Shown one piece after another: positions 21,561 to 33,949 of a DNA stretch of 64,000 bases (position 1 is its first letter; every line of letters begins with the position of its first letter). The stretch comes from Corbicula japonica (Eukaryota > Mollusca > Bivalvia > Venerida > Cyrenidae), in assembly GCA_038501625.1 (NCBI GenBank), contig JAZAYU010000034.1:5306467-5370466 (forward strand), read 5' to 3'. Below the pieces are notes generated by a model that was not told where the DNA came from, did not search any database, and saw nothing but the letters and a program-made list of their open reading frames with translations. The translations under genes were made by a program, and so were the position numbers.

Positions 21561-22559
21561 TGAAGACTAAACTGGGCCAATACAGGTGTTCTGGACCAAT
21601 ATGAGAATTGCTGGGCCATTATAAAATACTTAAGTATTGATGTGGTGTACCATGTAGTGTCTGCCAGGAAAATGGCATGTTCAAGTCAGGTGATGACATG
21701 CCTCGTGATTTTGCCACACTGCAGTCATGTAAAAGAAAAGAGCAAAGTATGCAATGCCTTTACTGTATATTAATACAGGGCTCTCACTAGAGAGAGACTT
21801 GAAGGAATTAGTCTCCTCAAAAGTGACCAGACTTCTCTCTTTGTTGAGCTTTGTTAGAAGTCATTTTGTATTTACGATATAGGGAAAGAAAGCTGTTGAC
21901 TGCAAACTTCTCCATAATGCAGTAAATTATGACAAAACTCTCCCTGGTTTGCAAGTCTGGTGAGAGCCCTATTAAAAGTCAATTAATAAAATTTAATATA
22001 CCATTATCCTTCTTCCACTCCTTTTCCAATTTCATGCTTTTTGAACCAGAGATGGCACATTTCTTTCATTTGATTTTATCACTGAAATTAACAAACACAA
22101 AATTGCAAGGGTGCAAGTTAGGATTTCTAAAAAACCTGAAATCCTGAAAATTTATTTAGGGTAAATGAAGAAAATCAATCATTTTTAGACACACAAAAAC
22201 CTGATTTTCAGGCAAACGCACCCATGAAATAATAACAATTATTTTGATCTTTGCTCAAATTACAAATATTCTTTATAATAACATATTTTATTTTTTAAGT
22301 GAGTGATCATAACAATTAGTTTACTCTCATTTTGTACTTTGCTAGAATGGTCTTTCTTCAGATTGTTTCTATTCTGCATTGAAATCCATTCAGTCTGAGG
22401 TGTGAGGTGTATCTACAAAAAGTCACCCACAATCTTTTGGACTGTGAAAAATGTTTTTCCTTTAGTTGCTGTGAAAAAGAGTGCTGTCATTTGTTTTGTA
22501 GTTAAAATGCCTGTTCCAACAGCCGTTCAAGAAAATTTCATAAAGTTATATTGATTAAC

Positions 22560-24112
22560 CAGGGTTGCCAGCACCAAGGATGAAAAAAATTCCCTGACTT
22601 TTCCCTGACTTTTCACTGACCAAATCAGGGTTTTCACTGACCAATAATACTGAACGTAAACGGCCACTAACACTCCTACTGCTGCCCAATCCACCCATAA
22701 GTACATTTTTATTATTTTAACAATATATTATTACATTATTTAACAATTAAAGCATCATTTATATATCAAGTATAAAGTTCGATAGATTTATGTTTAGTGA
22801 AATATTAAAATATGTACTCTTACAAGATTCAACCAATACTTCTAAGATAATTGGCAAATAATGTATTCTTATTCTTCATACAGAAACTATATAAACAACA
22901 AAGTACTTGTATAAAGCAAGAGATTATCACAATTGAAGCTTAAGTATCCATTATTCACTTATGACTGGAATATAATCATCAAATGCAGTGCAAAAGAAAA
23001 ATACATAATCTGTAAAATGGGCAAGCAAACAACATACCATTTTACACAAATAAAACAACCCCTCAGACCGAATGCCCATACATGTTTCCTTCATGTTGTA
23101 AAAAAAAAATATACATAACTCAATTACAATGCTGTTTACACCATACAAGTGAAACGAAAACACACAATTTAGCCTGTGCTTGGATAAACTTGGAAAAAAA
23201 TGCATGTAGGTTTTGAAGATCCCTGTTCCAATCCAATAAATATTAATAATTAATAGTCTGATCCAATTGAAGGATATGTTAACCACATATAAAATGGGCC
23301 TAATGGAAAATAGGTCAGTTGATGCAGAATGTATGCTTAAATTTTGCAAATTAATCTAGAGAAAATTTTTGAAGCTTTTGTCACAAGATTAAAAAAATCA
23401 TGCACCTGTCATAACAATGATGGACTGAGCCACATAAAAATATGTCAGGCACATCTACACATGATACAAAGTACCTCACTTGTTTAAAGTTTCAACTTTC
23501 AAGTCATTATATTGAAAACTGTAGCAGTAGTTTGTGCCACAATATTTTTTTAAAATCCTGCTGTTATACAAAAAACTAGGTTGCTGTGAACTGAATGTTG
23601 GAAAACAGATTTTGTACACGAGATGTTCACATTATGATTGTCACTTCTGCCAATTATTTTAAAATCCAACCATAGATGAAAATATATGGACAAAGACACA
23701 AACTATCATCAGTAAGGCCTGTATAGCAGAAATTACTAAGTTCAGAGTGTTGCTGTGAGCTGGATCTTGGAGGGAAGAACATGGGTTTTGTGTGTAGCAC
23801 CTTGTTATTATAATTTTGGAGGCAAGGGTTGCAGAGCCTTTCAGTCTTCAGACAATATTTTTTTAATATAAGAACTTTTATTATAATACATGTACACAAT
23901 TATAAAAAAAGGTTCATAACAGAAAATTTGTAAATGCAATCTTTAATAAAATAGAACAATTTTTTTCTTTCAAATTTATTTTTCCCTGACTTTTCACTGA
24001 CTTTTTCAGGATTTTTATTTTTCACTGACCAATTTTCAATATTCCCTGACAATTCCCTGACCTTGAAAAAAAATCAAATTTCCCTGACTTTTCAAGTCCG
24101 CTGGCAACCCTG
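22560..24112. mobile_element. hAT-like non-autonomous DNA transposon (1.55 kb)
   Basis: The ends are perfect inverted repeats, CAGGGTTGCCAGC and GCTGGCAACCCTG. Next to each end, TTCCCTGACTTTTCCCTGAC-type subterminal repeats cluster (22590-22650 and 23980-24090), which is characteristic of hAT elements whose transposase binds subterminal motifs. TTAAC directly flanks both ends; hAT elements normally make 8-bp duplications, so either the TSD has decayed or the class is wrong. There is no transposase; the ORFs at 22933-23349 and 23654-23899 show no recognisable domain. Confidence 0.75.
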
Positions 24113-24728
24113 TTAACTGTTGATTAACTGAATTAAGTATCCTTAATTTAACACTATGAAACTAATTTGAGTTATTTATCAAATTACAGGAACCTGAATT
24201 TCCATCAGAAAATATTCAGATCTGATAGGAAAAAATATTATATTTTCCCAATGCAACGGATTTGTACCCCACCCATTAACATGTTAAAATAATTTACCAG
24301 TTGCAATGTTGACAGCGTTATCACAGCTCAAGCATTACAAAGAAACTAAAATATACTGTTTAAAATAATTACATCTCCTAAACAGTCATTCTGGATTTAA
24401 CTCAAACATTATTTTCTACCTTCACTTTTGTTGTCCACTTCATTGCATGACGTCAAACAGTTCTATACCGCTTCAAATGGTTCAAATGGTTGATACATGT
24501 CTGACCAGAACCAAAAATCATCTAAACCTGAATAATTATGAATAATTAAATCAATTAATAAATACTTCATTCTTTCTTCCGGGATGCAAAATTTACCTGA
24601 AATGCATTTAAGAGATACTATTAAATAAATATTGTGAAGTTCCCATTTCTGTATAAACTTGATGAATCCCTGAGGTGCTACTCTTTTTCTTCTTATGGTT
24701 TTCCCTGGGTTATTAATTTTGAGAATAT

Positions 24729-25980
24729 CATAGGCGCTCGGTTGTCATGATCGTCCGACAGCTTGCAACTTTTTTTCAATATTAATTTTTAGGTCGCTCA
24801 TCCCATCAAAATCATGTTAGTTTTTCACTATGATAACAATATATTTTATTCCTAAACAAAAATTTCCTCAAATAACTTTCTTAATTTTTTACCTACTGAT
24901 ATTAAATAAACAATCGGAACTACTCGGCCAATTCCGCCTAATCGGCGATCGTGCCTCGGATGTATCTGGTGGAAGGATATGTCTAACCCAAAACGCCTAC
25001 GCTAAAATATAGTTCTTTCGGATAGTAAACAAACATGGCGCCGTTCGAACAATGCGTTCAAGTTTCATTGCAGAGATTAAAAGCTCAAGTTACATTAAAA
25101 CAGCAACAATTATGTTAAAAAAATAGAAAATATTTGAGAATGACCATGGGGGCCGCCATCTTGTTGCTAAAAGTAGTCCCAAAATCCAAGATGGCGCGTC
25201 CCTACGTACATCAGAGAGATGGTGTGTAGACACTGTCCGATGAGTTCAGATTGATTAAATAAACACAAGGCAGCTCACTCGCCATTTTAAGCCGCAACGG
25301 AAGTAGGCGGAGCTAGTAGTAAAAGGCTATATACGGTATTAGTCCGTACTTTTTTACTACTACGCAAGACCTAGACACCCGCGAAAATTCAAAAATGGTT
25401 CAAAAATAAATTTGTGAAAATGGAAGAAGATCTACATAAATGGTAATGTACCATAATTGTGTATTTTTCACAGAGAGAAAATGACTATTAACATATATAG
25501 GTTTATTTATGAAAACAAGAATAAATTTATTTTTCTGTCTACCTCTAATTGTTTTTTCTCAGCGGTCAAAACCGTAACCGTTTTTCAAACTTGGCGCCTG
25601 ATTCTATGTACGTCATGCGCAGACTTATTTTTGTAAATAACGCGCGCGCATTCTTAACCGTTACCATTTTTGAATTTTCGCGGGTGTCTAGATCTTGCGT
25701 AGTAGTAAAAAAGTACGGACTAATACCGTATATAGCCTTTTACTACTAGCTCCGCCTACTTCCGTTGCGGCTTAAAATGGCGAGTGAGCTGCCTTGTGTT
25801 TATTTAATATCAGTAGGTAAAAAATTAAGAAAGTTATTTGAGGAAATTTTTGTTTAGGAATAAAATATATTGTTATCATAGTGAAAAACTAACATGATTT
25901 TGATGGGATGAGCGACCTAAAAATTAATATTGAAAAAAAGTTGCAAGCTGTCGGACGATCATGACAACCGAGCGCCTATG
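24729..25980. mobile_element. foldback DNA element with 8-bp TSD, interrupted by a nested insertion
   Basis: The element starts CATAGGCGCTCGGTTGTCAT and ends with its reverse complement. GAGAATAT is present at 24721-24728 and 25981-25988, an 8-bp TSD typical of hAT- or P-type transposition. The right arm (25662-25980, about 319 bp) pairs with the left arm only if the segment 24912-25253 is removed. The left arm is therefore 24729-24911 plus 25265-25396. The loop (25397-25661) has no recognised gene. Confidence 0.88.
24912..25253. mobile_element. 342-bp nested insertion with 11-bp TSD
   Basis: ATTAAATAAAC occurs at both 24901-24911 and 25254-25264. The sequence between is absent from the other arm of the host foldback, so this is a clean later insertion. 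It is unusually GC-rich at its ends (CTCGGCCAATTCCGCCTAAT; CAAGATGGCGCGTCCCTACG). It contains ATGGCGCC and an internal inverted pair, GCCGCCATCTTGTTG / CCAAGATGGCG. The class is unknown. An 11-bp TSD would fit retroposition (SINE or processed fragment) better than a hAT. Confidence 0.8.
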
Positions 25981-27000
25981 GAGAATATCTGTTCTGATTA
26001 AATGACCTGTGAGACATATGGAATGGAGTGTAAGACAAAACTGAAAGTAGGAAAAATTTCTGATAGCGGATTTCATAAGGTGTACATATAACACGCAATT
26101 ATTGAAAACATTAGATTTTCATTTCTTTGAAATTTTATACTTCAGAAAATCTTGTGTCAACTATGTAGCTGGTTACGGTTTGGAAATGGGTTAGATCTGG
26201 ATATTTTCTGATGGAAATTCAGGCTCAAGATTATGATCAAATGCATAAAATGCATTTATTAATATATCTGTTAAATCAATTCATGTATGAATTTTAAATT
26301 ACTTTAAACATAATTTTCAATAGATCAAAGTGTTATAAAAAATAATTGTGAATCAGATGCTTTATGTTTTACTTTAAAGCGTTCAAATGGGAATATAATT
26401 CTTACACGAGTGACGATATTTTACCAAGTAATTCGTTAATCGTTCAAAATCCAACTTTTTTCAATGCAATACATTGAAATAATTTGATTACTTACATCTC
26501 TACAAGGTTCCACAATTAATATCCACAATGATTAGGGCCCTAAATTAAAAAAGTTTCGCTTAGCCCTACGGTCGATTTTGAGACTCCTACTTTCATTTTG
26601 GAGAGTGCATTAATTAATTAAATGACGTATCCGTTCAATAGAACCCAAAGAGCCAAAATCACGTTTACTGCGGTGTAGTCTTTCGAATCTAAAATTTCAA
26701 GTTTTACAATGATTTTGTAACGTAGGCTACCATTCGAAAACCACCGAATCCACCTCCATTTCCATATGAATAATTCTATTTACAAAGAGAACTTCTATTG
26801 TCAATATACATTCAAATATAACCTGGGTGTTATAAAAACATTGCATCACGATGTGCGCATGCGTCGTGCCAACTAACACGTTCTTTTTTCCTCTTCTGAA
26901 AATTTCAGTAAAAACAGCCACCAAGGCGATGTTATTGTGGTTATAGTTTGGTTTCTGAAACTTTAACATATTTAAGTATAAGTTTCATTCATTTCAGGGT
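25981..27000. other. intronic stretch, nothing recognised
   Basis: No repeat pair or coding sequence that I can support. The 80-codon minus ORF at 26727-26969 has no recognisable content. Confidence 0.45.
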
Positions 27001-27119
27001 GGTTTCAAGTTGTATTTATTGGTTTGGTAAAGTTTTTCCCAGCCAGCTGATTTCCCGCCATCGGCCTTGACCCTTGCTTTTCTTTAGCAAAAGTACAACA
27101 ACAACAACAGGAAATCATA

Positions 27120-30100
27120 ATGTACACAGGAATTCTCAGATGTTTGGTATTATTTTCTGTTTGTAAATCATTATTTCATGTGACTCAATGTGATTTTGAC
27201 ACAGGTGGCTATATTATCAAGCCCCATTACAACTCTAGTGTCCCGAAATTGAGAAAGTTTATTGTAGGTCGTCTAGTGAGCAAAATCAAACAGCAAAACT
27301 CAGTAAACATGGAAAAAGTAACAAGCAGCTATTTATTTGTACTTGTTTTAACATTATCTGCAGATGTTGAATCAAATCCTGGCCCAGACTATCCATGTGG
27401 AACATGTGGCTTAGAGGTAAAGGAAAATGATGCTGCTATTTTATGTGACACCTGTAATATATGGTTCCACATTCATTGTGAAGGTTTTAGCCAGGCCCAA
27501 TATTCAGAGTTGGTATCAAGCAATCAGTCCTTTTCCTGGTTGTGTACGAACTGTGATTCGACCAACTTTTCTACTGTAACTAACTCCTCCTTGTCATCCC
27601 ATGAATCCAACAACAGCTTTTCCCCATTGTCCGACCCCATTGTGCCTCAAGCGACGTCCATATCTGTCTCAAAGAAAAAGAGTGCTAAAAACTTTTTCTC
27701 CTGCCTAAAAGTCATGACCATAAATTTCCAATCTATAGTGAACAAGAAATTAGAATTTCATGCCCTACTGGAATCTGACAAACCTGATATAGTTTTCGGT
27801 ACTGAGTCATGGCTTACATCCAAACATACTGATAGTGAAATATTTCCCCAATCCCTAGGTTATACGCCATATAGACATGATAGGAACACAGGTAAATCAG
27901 GAGGTGGGGTCTTCATTTTGGTCAAAAATTCAATCTTAGTCTCTGAAATGAAAAGGTTACAAACAAATTGTGAACTCATTTGGTTAAAACTTGAGCTTTT
28001 TGGAACACAGCCCCTCTATTTAGGATCCTACTATAGACCTCACGAACAGGATGAAAATAGTATCTTGGAACTACGTAAGTCCTTGGACATGGTCACCAAA
28101 CTCAAAGGTAAAGTCTGGCTAACTGGCGACTTTAACTTTCCCAAATTAGCTTGGGACGGTGAGGGCATCCCCACAGTCAAGCCCGGCTGTTCCCTACCCA
28201 AACTTTACGAAGAATTTATATCCTTAGTAAATGACTTCTCCCTACAACAAATGGTTACCTTCCCTACTAGATTAAATAACACTAGACCTATTCTTTACCT
28301 CAAACCCTTCACTTATTAAATCTGTTAAGTCAGTAGCTGGAATCTCTGATCATGATATTGTCCACATTACCTCCGATGTTAAACCCCGCCTCAATAAACA
28401 AAAGCCCAGAACTGTACACCTATTCTGTAAAGCAAACTGGGTCAACTTCCAAGAGTACATAGATTCAAGGTCCCCCTCTATGTTTACGGATTATCACTCA
28501 AGGTCCATTGAAGAGCTGTGGACAGAATTTAAGAATCTTATCCATGAGGGAATAAACCTCTTCATTCCCTCAAAGAGATTGGGATCAAAACCATCTCTCC
28601 CCTGGATCACCCAAAGCATCAAAAGACAAATTAGAAAAAGAGATAAATTATACATTAAAATGAAAAAAGGTTCTTGTCCCAAGGTCAAACAGCATTACAA
28701 AAGTTTAAGAAACAAGGTTAAACATGAAATAAAACAGGCCCATACAAACTATCTGGAATACGTCCTAGAAATCCAATCCGGTGATCCAGATAACCCCCAA
28801 ACAGGTTAAAATTTCTCTCGGAAAAAGCTTTTCTCCACTATTAAAAATGCTAAACAGGACACCCAAGGTATTGCCCCCCTATTGGAAAATGATAAACTTA
28901 TCACAGACAGTAGGGGCCAGGCAAATGTCCTTAATCGTCAATTTCAGTCCGTCTTCACTCCAATGAATCCCCTCAAACTAGGTCAACTCTGCTCCATGAA
29001 AACTAAACACCTGTTTAGCACCACCAAATTACCCCAATACCCCAAGATGCCTGATATATCCATAAGTGTAGGTGGTGTCCAAAAGCTCTTGTCCACTTTA
29101 CAGATTGGCAAAGCTTGCGGCCCAGACGACCTCAAACCTATAGTTCTAAAAAATTTAAGTGTACAAATTGCCCCTTTGGTCACCAAGCTCTTTCAAAAGT
29201 TATTAGATACAGGCACCATCCCTTCCGACTGGACCAAGGCGAATGTCACTCCCCTCTTTAAGAAAGGGGATAAAAGTAACCCTGCAAACTATAGGCCAAT
29301 ATCCCTGACATGTGTTCTTTGCAAATTAATGGAACACATTGTCGCCTCAAATATCACTAAACATTTCCAGGTCAATAATATTCTTTATCACCTTCAGCAC
29401 GGTTTTAGGTCCAAAAGGTCATGTGAAACTCAACTTATAGGGCTTGTCGAGGACTTATCCCGAAATTTAATCCAAGGTCACCAAACAGATTTAATTCTCC
29501 TCGACTTCTCTAAGGCATTCGATAAGGTCAACCACCTCAAGCTTATATACAAACTTCATCAACATGGCATTCAAAACAACACTCTCCAATGGGTCAAATC
29601 ATTCCTTATTGGTCGCCGTCAGTCTGTCTTGGTCAATGGTGAAAAGTCAGACGAGGTACCTGTCACCTCAGGGTTCTGTTCTCGGCCCTCTGCTCTTCTT
29701 GCTCTACATAAATGACCTGCCTGAAAATATTATTTCACAGGTCCGGTTATTTGCAGATGACACAGCTATATACATCACAGTCAATAATAACAGAGACCAG
29801 ACTTTGCAAGAAGATCTAAACAGGTTACAAAAATGGGAACACACTTGGGACATGGAATTCAATCCCTCCAAGTGCACGGTTATAAATATCACAAGATCAA
29901 AGCACCCTCACAAAACAAATTATACATTGCATGGTCAAACACTAGCCACAGTCAGTGATGCCAAATACCTTGGTGTTTGCATCACCTCTGATCTTAGCTG
30001 GAACAAACATATCAATCAGGTCACCACAACAGCTAGCCAAACACTAAATTTTATCAAACGGAACATTCCCACTAAACATCAAAACATCAGGCAGTTCGCT

Positions 30101-30559
30101 TACAAAACCCTTGTCCGACCACAACTAGAGTACTGTAGCTCAGTGTGGAGTCCCCATACACAACAAAACATCCATAAGATCGAGATGGTTCAGCGCAGGG
30201 CCGCCCGATGGGTCACCAGTGATAACTCACATTATAGCAGTGTCACAAGCATGCTAGAAAAGCTGGGGTGGCGTTCCCTTGGTAACAGAAGGTGTGATTC
30301 CAGACTACTTATGTTCTATAAAATTGTCCATGGACTGGTTGCTGTTCCAATGCCTCAGTATGTTTTACCCACTACTCGTCTCACTAGACACATGCATCCC
30401 CTCTCTTTTAGGCGAATCCAAACTCCTTGTAATTACTATAAATTTTCATTCTACCCTGCTACTATTGTACTGTGGAATTCTTTACCAGCAAATATTGCAC
30501 AGGCACCCACCCTGGACCAGTTTAGGCAGGGGGTAACTAAACTGTGCCATAATTTCTAA
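27120..30559 (+). pseudogene. LINE polyprotein ORF: leader-2A-PHD-APE-RT, broken
   Basis: Residues are numbered from 27120. A hydrophobic leader at about 64-81 follows a second Met at 27309. The 2A motif DVESNPGP occupies 82-89, with the expected Gly88/Pro89 skip. The PHD finger is C93-x2-C96-x12-C109-x2-C112-x4-H117-x2-C120...W140-x-C142-x2-C145. The APE endonuclease starts at about 197 (MTINFQSIVNK, TESWL, GGGVFILVK, TGDFNFPKLAWD); its SDHD box reads in another frame at about 28346. The RT includes GPDDLKP, FKKGDKSNPANYRPISLT, LLDFSKAFDKV and FADD at 29750-29761. Lesions: a frameshift near 28281 (2 nt lost), an in-frame TAA at 28807-28809, and a frameshift near 29672 within the 'PQGSVLGP' region. 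The rest is open to a TAA at 30557. Confidence 0.88.
27363..27386 (+). other. 2A-type ribosome-skipping motif
   Basis: The codons spell DVESNPGP, matching the 2A consensus D-(V/I)-E-x-N-P-G-P. They follow a hydrophobic run (YLFVLVLTLSA) that resembles a signal peptide. 2A-like sequences at the N-terminus of APE-type non-LTR retrotransposon ORFs, and combined 2A/signal sequences, have been reported in marine invertebrates. Activity of this copy is not shown by sequence alone. Confidence 0.85.
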
Positions 30560-30742
30560 GTGACTATGCTGTTTTTACTCTTTTAACTGTAAATCTAGTC
30601 TTTTAACTAACACTATTCAGCTTTAACTCAGAACTCTCACAAATACATTATGTATTACTTTTTTTCTCCTGTACATTTCTTCTTTTAATATTTCTTGCAC
30701 AGACACGCACCTGCATAAAATGCTAAACAATAGCGTCATGCA

Positions 30743-30768
30743 GTATATATAGATAGATAGATAGATAT
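30743..30768. repeat. (GATA)n tail of the LINE
   Basis: ATAGATAGATAGATAGATA directly after the 3' UTR. This is a microsatellite 3' tail rather than poly(A). Confidence 0.85.
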
Positions 30769-30789
30769 AACTCGATAAATACTCACTGT

Positions 30790-33390
30790 TGATTTGATTA
30801 CGATGGATTTTTCGTCTTCACCGAACGTTGTCGAATCCAATATGGCGTTCCGCCATCAGGTATTCATGCGCGTTCATGACTCAAAATCTTGTCGAACGTT
30901 CCACGAGTTAAATTTCTTCAAATATTGATTGATTCCATATTTTTTAATATAAATTTTATCGTTTTGCACAGAATTACAAAATTGACCGCTTTGTAGCATT
31001 GACTTACTTTTTGAAACTAAGAACTATATTCTAGGGTAGCAAGCATACATTCTATGGTAGCATGCAAGTACTGTCGTTACTACATTGAAATAAAGAAGAA
31101 GTTAGAACAGTATTGCATGCAACCCTCAAATTGTTAGGTTCATAGTAAAGCAAAAACGATTGTCGAAAATTGGTTTTCACTGAGTCTGCCGACTCAAAAA
31201 CTACCAGAATGGTAGGCAGTTACAAGATCTACATACGTTCAAGTGTTCAGATTTGTACGTTATAGTGTTGATTTTTAGCCGAAACGTGCAAGTTATCTGA
31301 ATGCTTAAAACTGGTGCAGTACAAACTAATAAAATCACTCAAAATACATCTGCGGTACTTTCGTCTTTAATATTGACGATAGTTACGTTATCAGCGATCT
31401 TTAGGAGAAATGTTTGCGTAATTTTTGATAAAAATGAACATATATATTTTTATGAATTTCAAATTTAATATTAAACCGATCACTAGATAATTGTTTTTGT
31501 TAAATAGCTTATTTTAAATGTGGGCATATGACACATATCTGTACACTTTTCACCTTTAGTGGGCTTTCTGTTCGGTTGGAGTATACAAAGTAGCCAATAT
31601 TCCATAAATCGTAAACCTTCAACGATGGATAGTGGGAATATTTAACTGATCACAATTAATTTTTTTTATTTTTTAAAGAAAAGTGCATAACTTGGCAGAT
31701 ATTGATTCAACATCGTTTTAAATTCGCCCTTTAATAAGGGAATTCAAGACATTCAGAACATATTTGTATTGGCACCTGCTGATAAGGCTTCAAATACTGT
31801 GATAATAATTTGACGGACAAACTACATAAATAATCAAATTAAAAAATTTTATTCTATGAATACTTAATCACAAGCGATTCAAAAACGAGTGTAACTGTTA
31901 TGTTTCAATTTATAACAGTTACAATTAAGTATAAAAGCCGAAACCAGAAAGTATCAATTAAGAATGTACTGGCTGCGAAAAAAAGCAAAAAAAGCTATAT
32001 AAAGCAAGATTTACGCCAACTCCAGTTCTTGCACATCTTCTATTCGTGCTCTTAGCATCAGGTTTTACAGCCAAACACATTATTATGTTTTGAGAAAAAG
32101 TTCGCAGCCGTGGATAAAAATCTTTTTTATTCTATTAAAACAAGGTAGAAATTTTCAAGAAGCTTAAAACAAACAATTATCACAATACATTGCCTAACAG
32201 CTCTGCTAGATTTCAGTGAAGAAATGTATTTATCATATGATGCATTCCTCATAATTTAATAAATGACATGCTCACCAGTTTCATTCGCTACAAAGTTTGC
32301 AAACAGGTCAAATATGCATATCAGGAATGGCCACATTAGAAAACGCAGAACCCTAACAGCTCAAAAAGGCATAGAAGAAGAACAAACATTTGATTTACAT
32401 TTGTATATGATAATAAATTTATATCAGAACACAACAAACAATTAACGAAAGAGAGATCGGAGAGATGTTGCCGCCTAAGCACGGTCAGTGACAAAACATT
32501 CTTCATCTGGGGGTTAAAACCAGGTTATAGAGTGATCAGCTTCATAAAGACTCACATTTGATCAAACATGCACAGGTTGTTTGGTGAGAAAACTCCAAAT
32601 CACTTATTAAATAAAGGTAATATCTTCTTGCACACAATACAGTTTTGCTGATGATGAGATGCGAAAATAAAATTATCGTTTTTAACAATGTTAAAAAATA
32701 ATGATATTGTTAAAACAGATGAATATTGATAATAACTGGAGACAATTGTTGAAAAAAAGAATTTTGTTAGAAAAGTAATGCAATGTGGTACCTGTTATGC
32801 TGTCTGATCTGGGTGTCAAAATAAAGCACTTTCCACTCATATAAATAAAAATCAATTAATTACAATATTTAATTCAATGTTTCCTTTAGGAGCAACTAGT
32901 TTGTTTTTTAAATAACTTGAAAATATTGCTCTTATAAATTAAAATCCAAACACATCATCCCTTGTCCATGAGGTCACTCATCCATGCAAAAAGTATGCAA
33001 ATCATGCTCACATGTGTTTACCTGTAGGACATTTTAATATCTACATGTATAATGTAATGTAAATCTTGTAATACATACTGTCAGCTTGATTTGTATTTAG
33101 AAATGAAGAAATAATGAAGAAATGTGTTAATCTTATGATGAACTAACGCTTACACGTTGAGTTCGGTCAAAACAATTCACAAAGTACCAAGCAGATTATT
33201 TACGCCATTTTTGTTATGGTTTGTATGTATATACTTATTTAACAGCTACGTTTATGAAATGTATAACAGAGATAAGGATGACGGTATTAGTCAATGCAGA
33301 AAGTTCCTTTGCCATCTTCCTTACTTCCTACTTATTTAAGACAATACTCACTTAAATTGTTGCCTTTGTCTACTTACTTAACCCTTTCTT
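30790..33390. other. 2.6-kb intronic stretch, nothing recognised
   Basis: AT-rich. Short ORFs (for example 32263-32445, 33157-33339) have no recognisable content. There is no clear inverted or tandem repeat beyond short hairpins. Confidence 0.5.
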
Positions 33391-33593
33391 CCATATACGC
33401 CTTTTTTACGCGTGTGCGACCAGCGTAGATCCAGATCAGCCGTCACATCCGTGCAGTCTGATCAGGATCTGTACTGTTCGCTTTTTGGTCAGTTATAACC
33501 TAATAAATCAAAAAGCGAACAGTGCAGAACTTGATCGGACGGCACGGATGTGCAGGCTGATCTGGATCTACACTGTTCGCTCATGCCATAAAG
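33391..33593. repeat. foldback/MITE, 'GATCTGGATC' family, full copy
   Basis: The left arm (GCGTAGATCCAGATCAGCC ... CTGTACTGTTCGCTTTTTG) pairs with the right arm (CAAAAAGCGAACAGTGCAG ... GGCTGATCTGGATCTACACT). The arms are about 90 bp around a short loop (GTCAGTTATAACCTAATAAA). Diverged relatives lie at 20085 and 20810. Confidence 0.85.
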
Positions 33594-33949
33594 GAGGGTC
33601 GTCTATAGTTGTCGTCGATAAAAAGATAAATACATGTATTAAAATCTCTCAAACAGCAAAACAGTTCAGTAAAACTTTGCACAAGTAAACAGTGATTATG
33701 TTGTAAAGAGGTTCTACTGTGCCCTTGCGTGTTTCTTACAGTAAGATAAAAGGGTTTGAGCAACCCATTGAACCTCCTCTGGACCCCCCCCCCCTTGTTA
33801 TAGTTACTAATTTCAACATTATTTTAAAAAGTTTGCATGCATTTTTAGAGTTTTTTTCTGATGTGTTATGAGATGTATAATAAAAAACAAGCATAATGTA
33901 CAGACATCTCTGCATGAATTTGTTAATTTTTAATAACATATTGCGATTC

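Larger units (their letters stand above)
27120..30768 (+). mobile_element. CR1-like LINE with 2A motif and PHD finger, near full length but inactivated
   Basis: A single ORF order is preserved: hydrophobic leader, 2A motif, PHD finger, APE endonuclease, reverse transcriptase, C-terminal region. The 3' UTR ends in a (GATA)n-type tail (about 30743-30768), as in CR1/Jockey-group elements with microsatellite tails. The coding strand is broken three times (see the CDS entry). The 5' boundary is not resolved; coding potential begins at 27120. The element is antisense to the TRPC gene. Confidence 0.88.

Noticed and set aside
22951..23349. 132-codon minus-strand ORF in the hAT-like element
   Set aside because: No transposase motif (no hAT C-terminal dimerisation or RNase-H-like signature).
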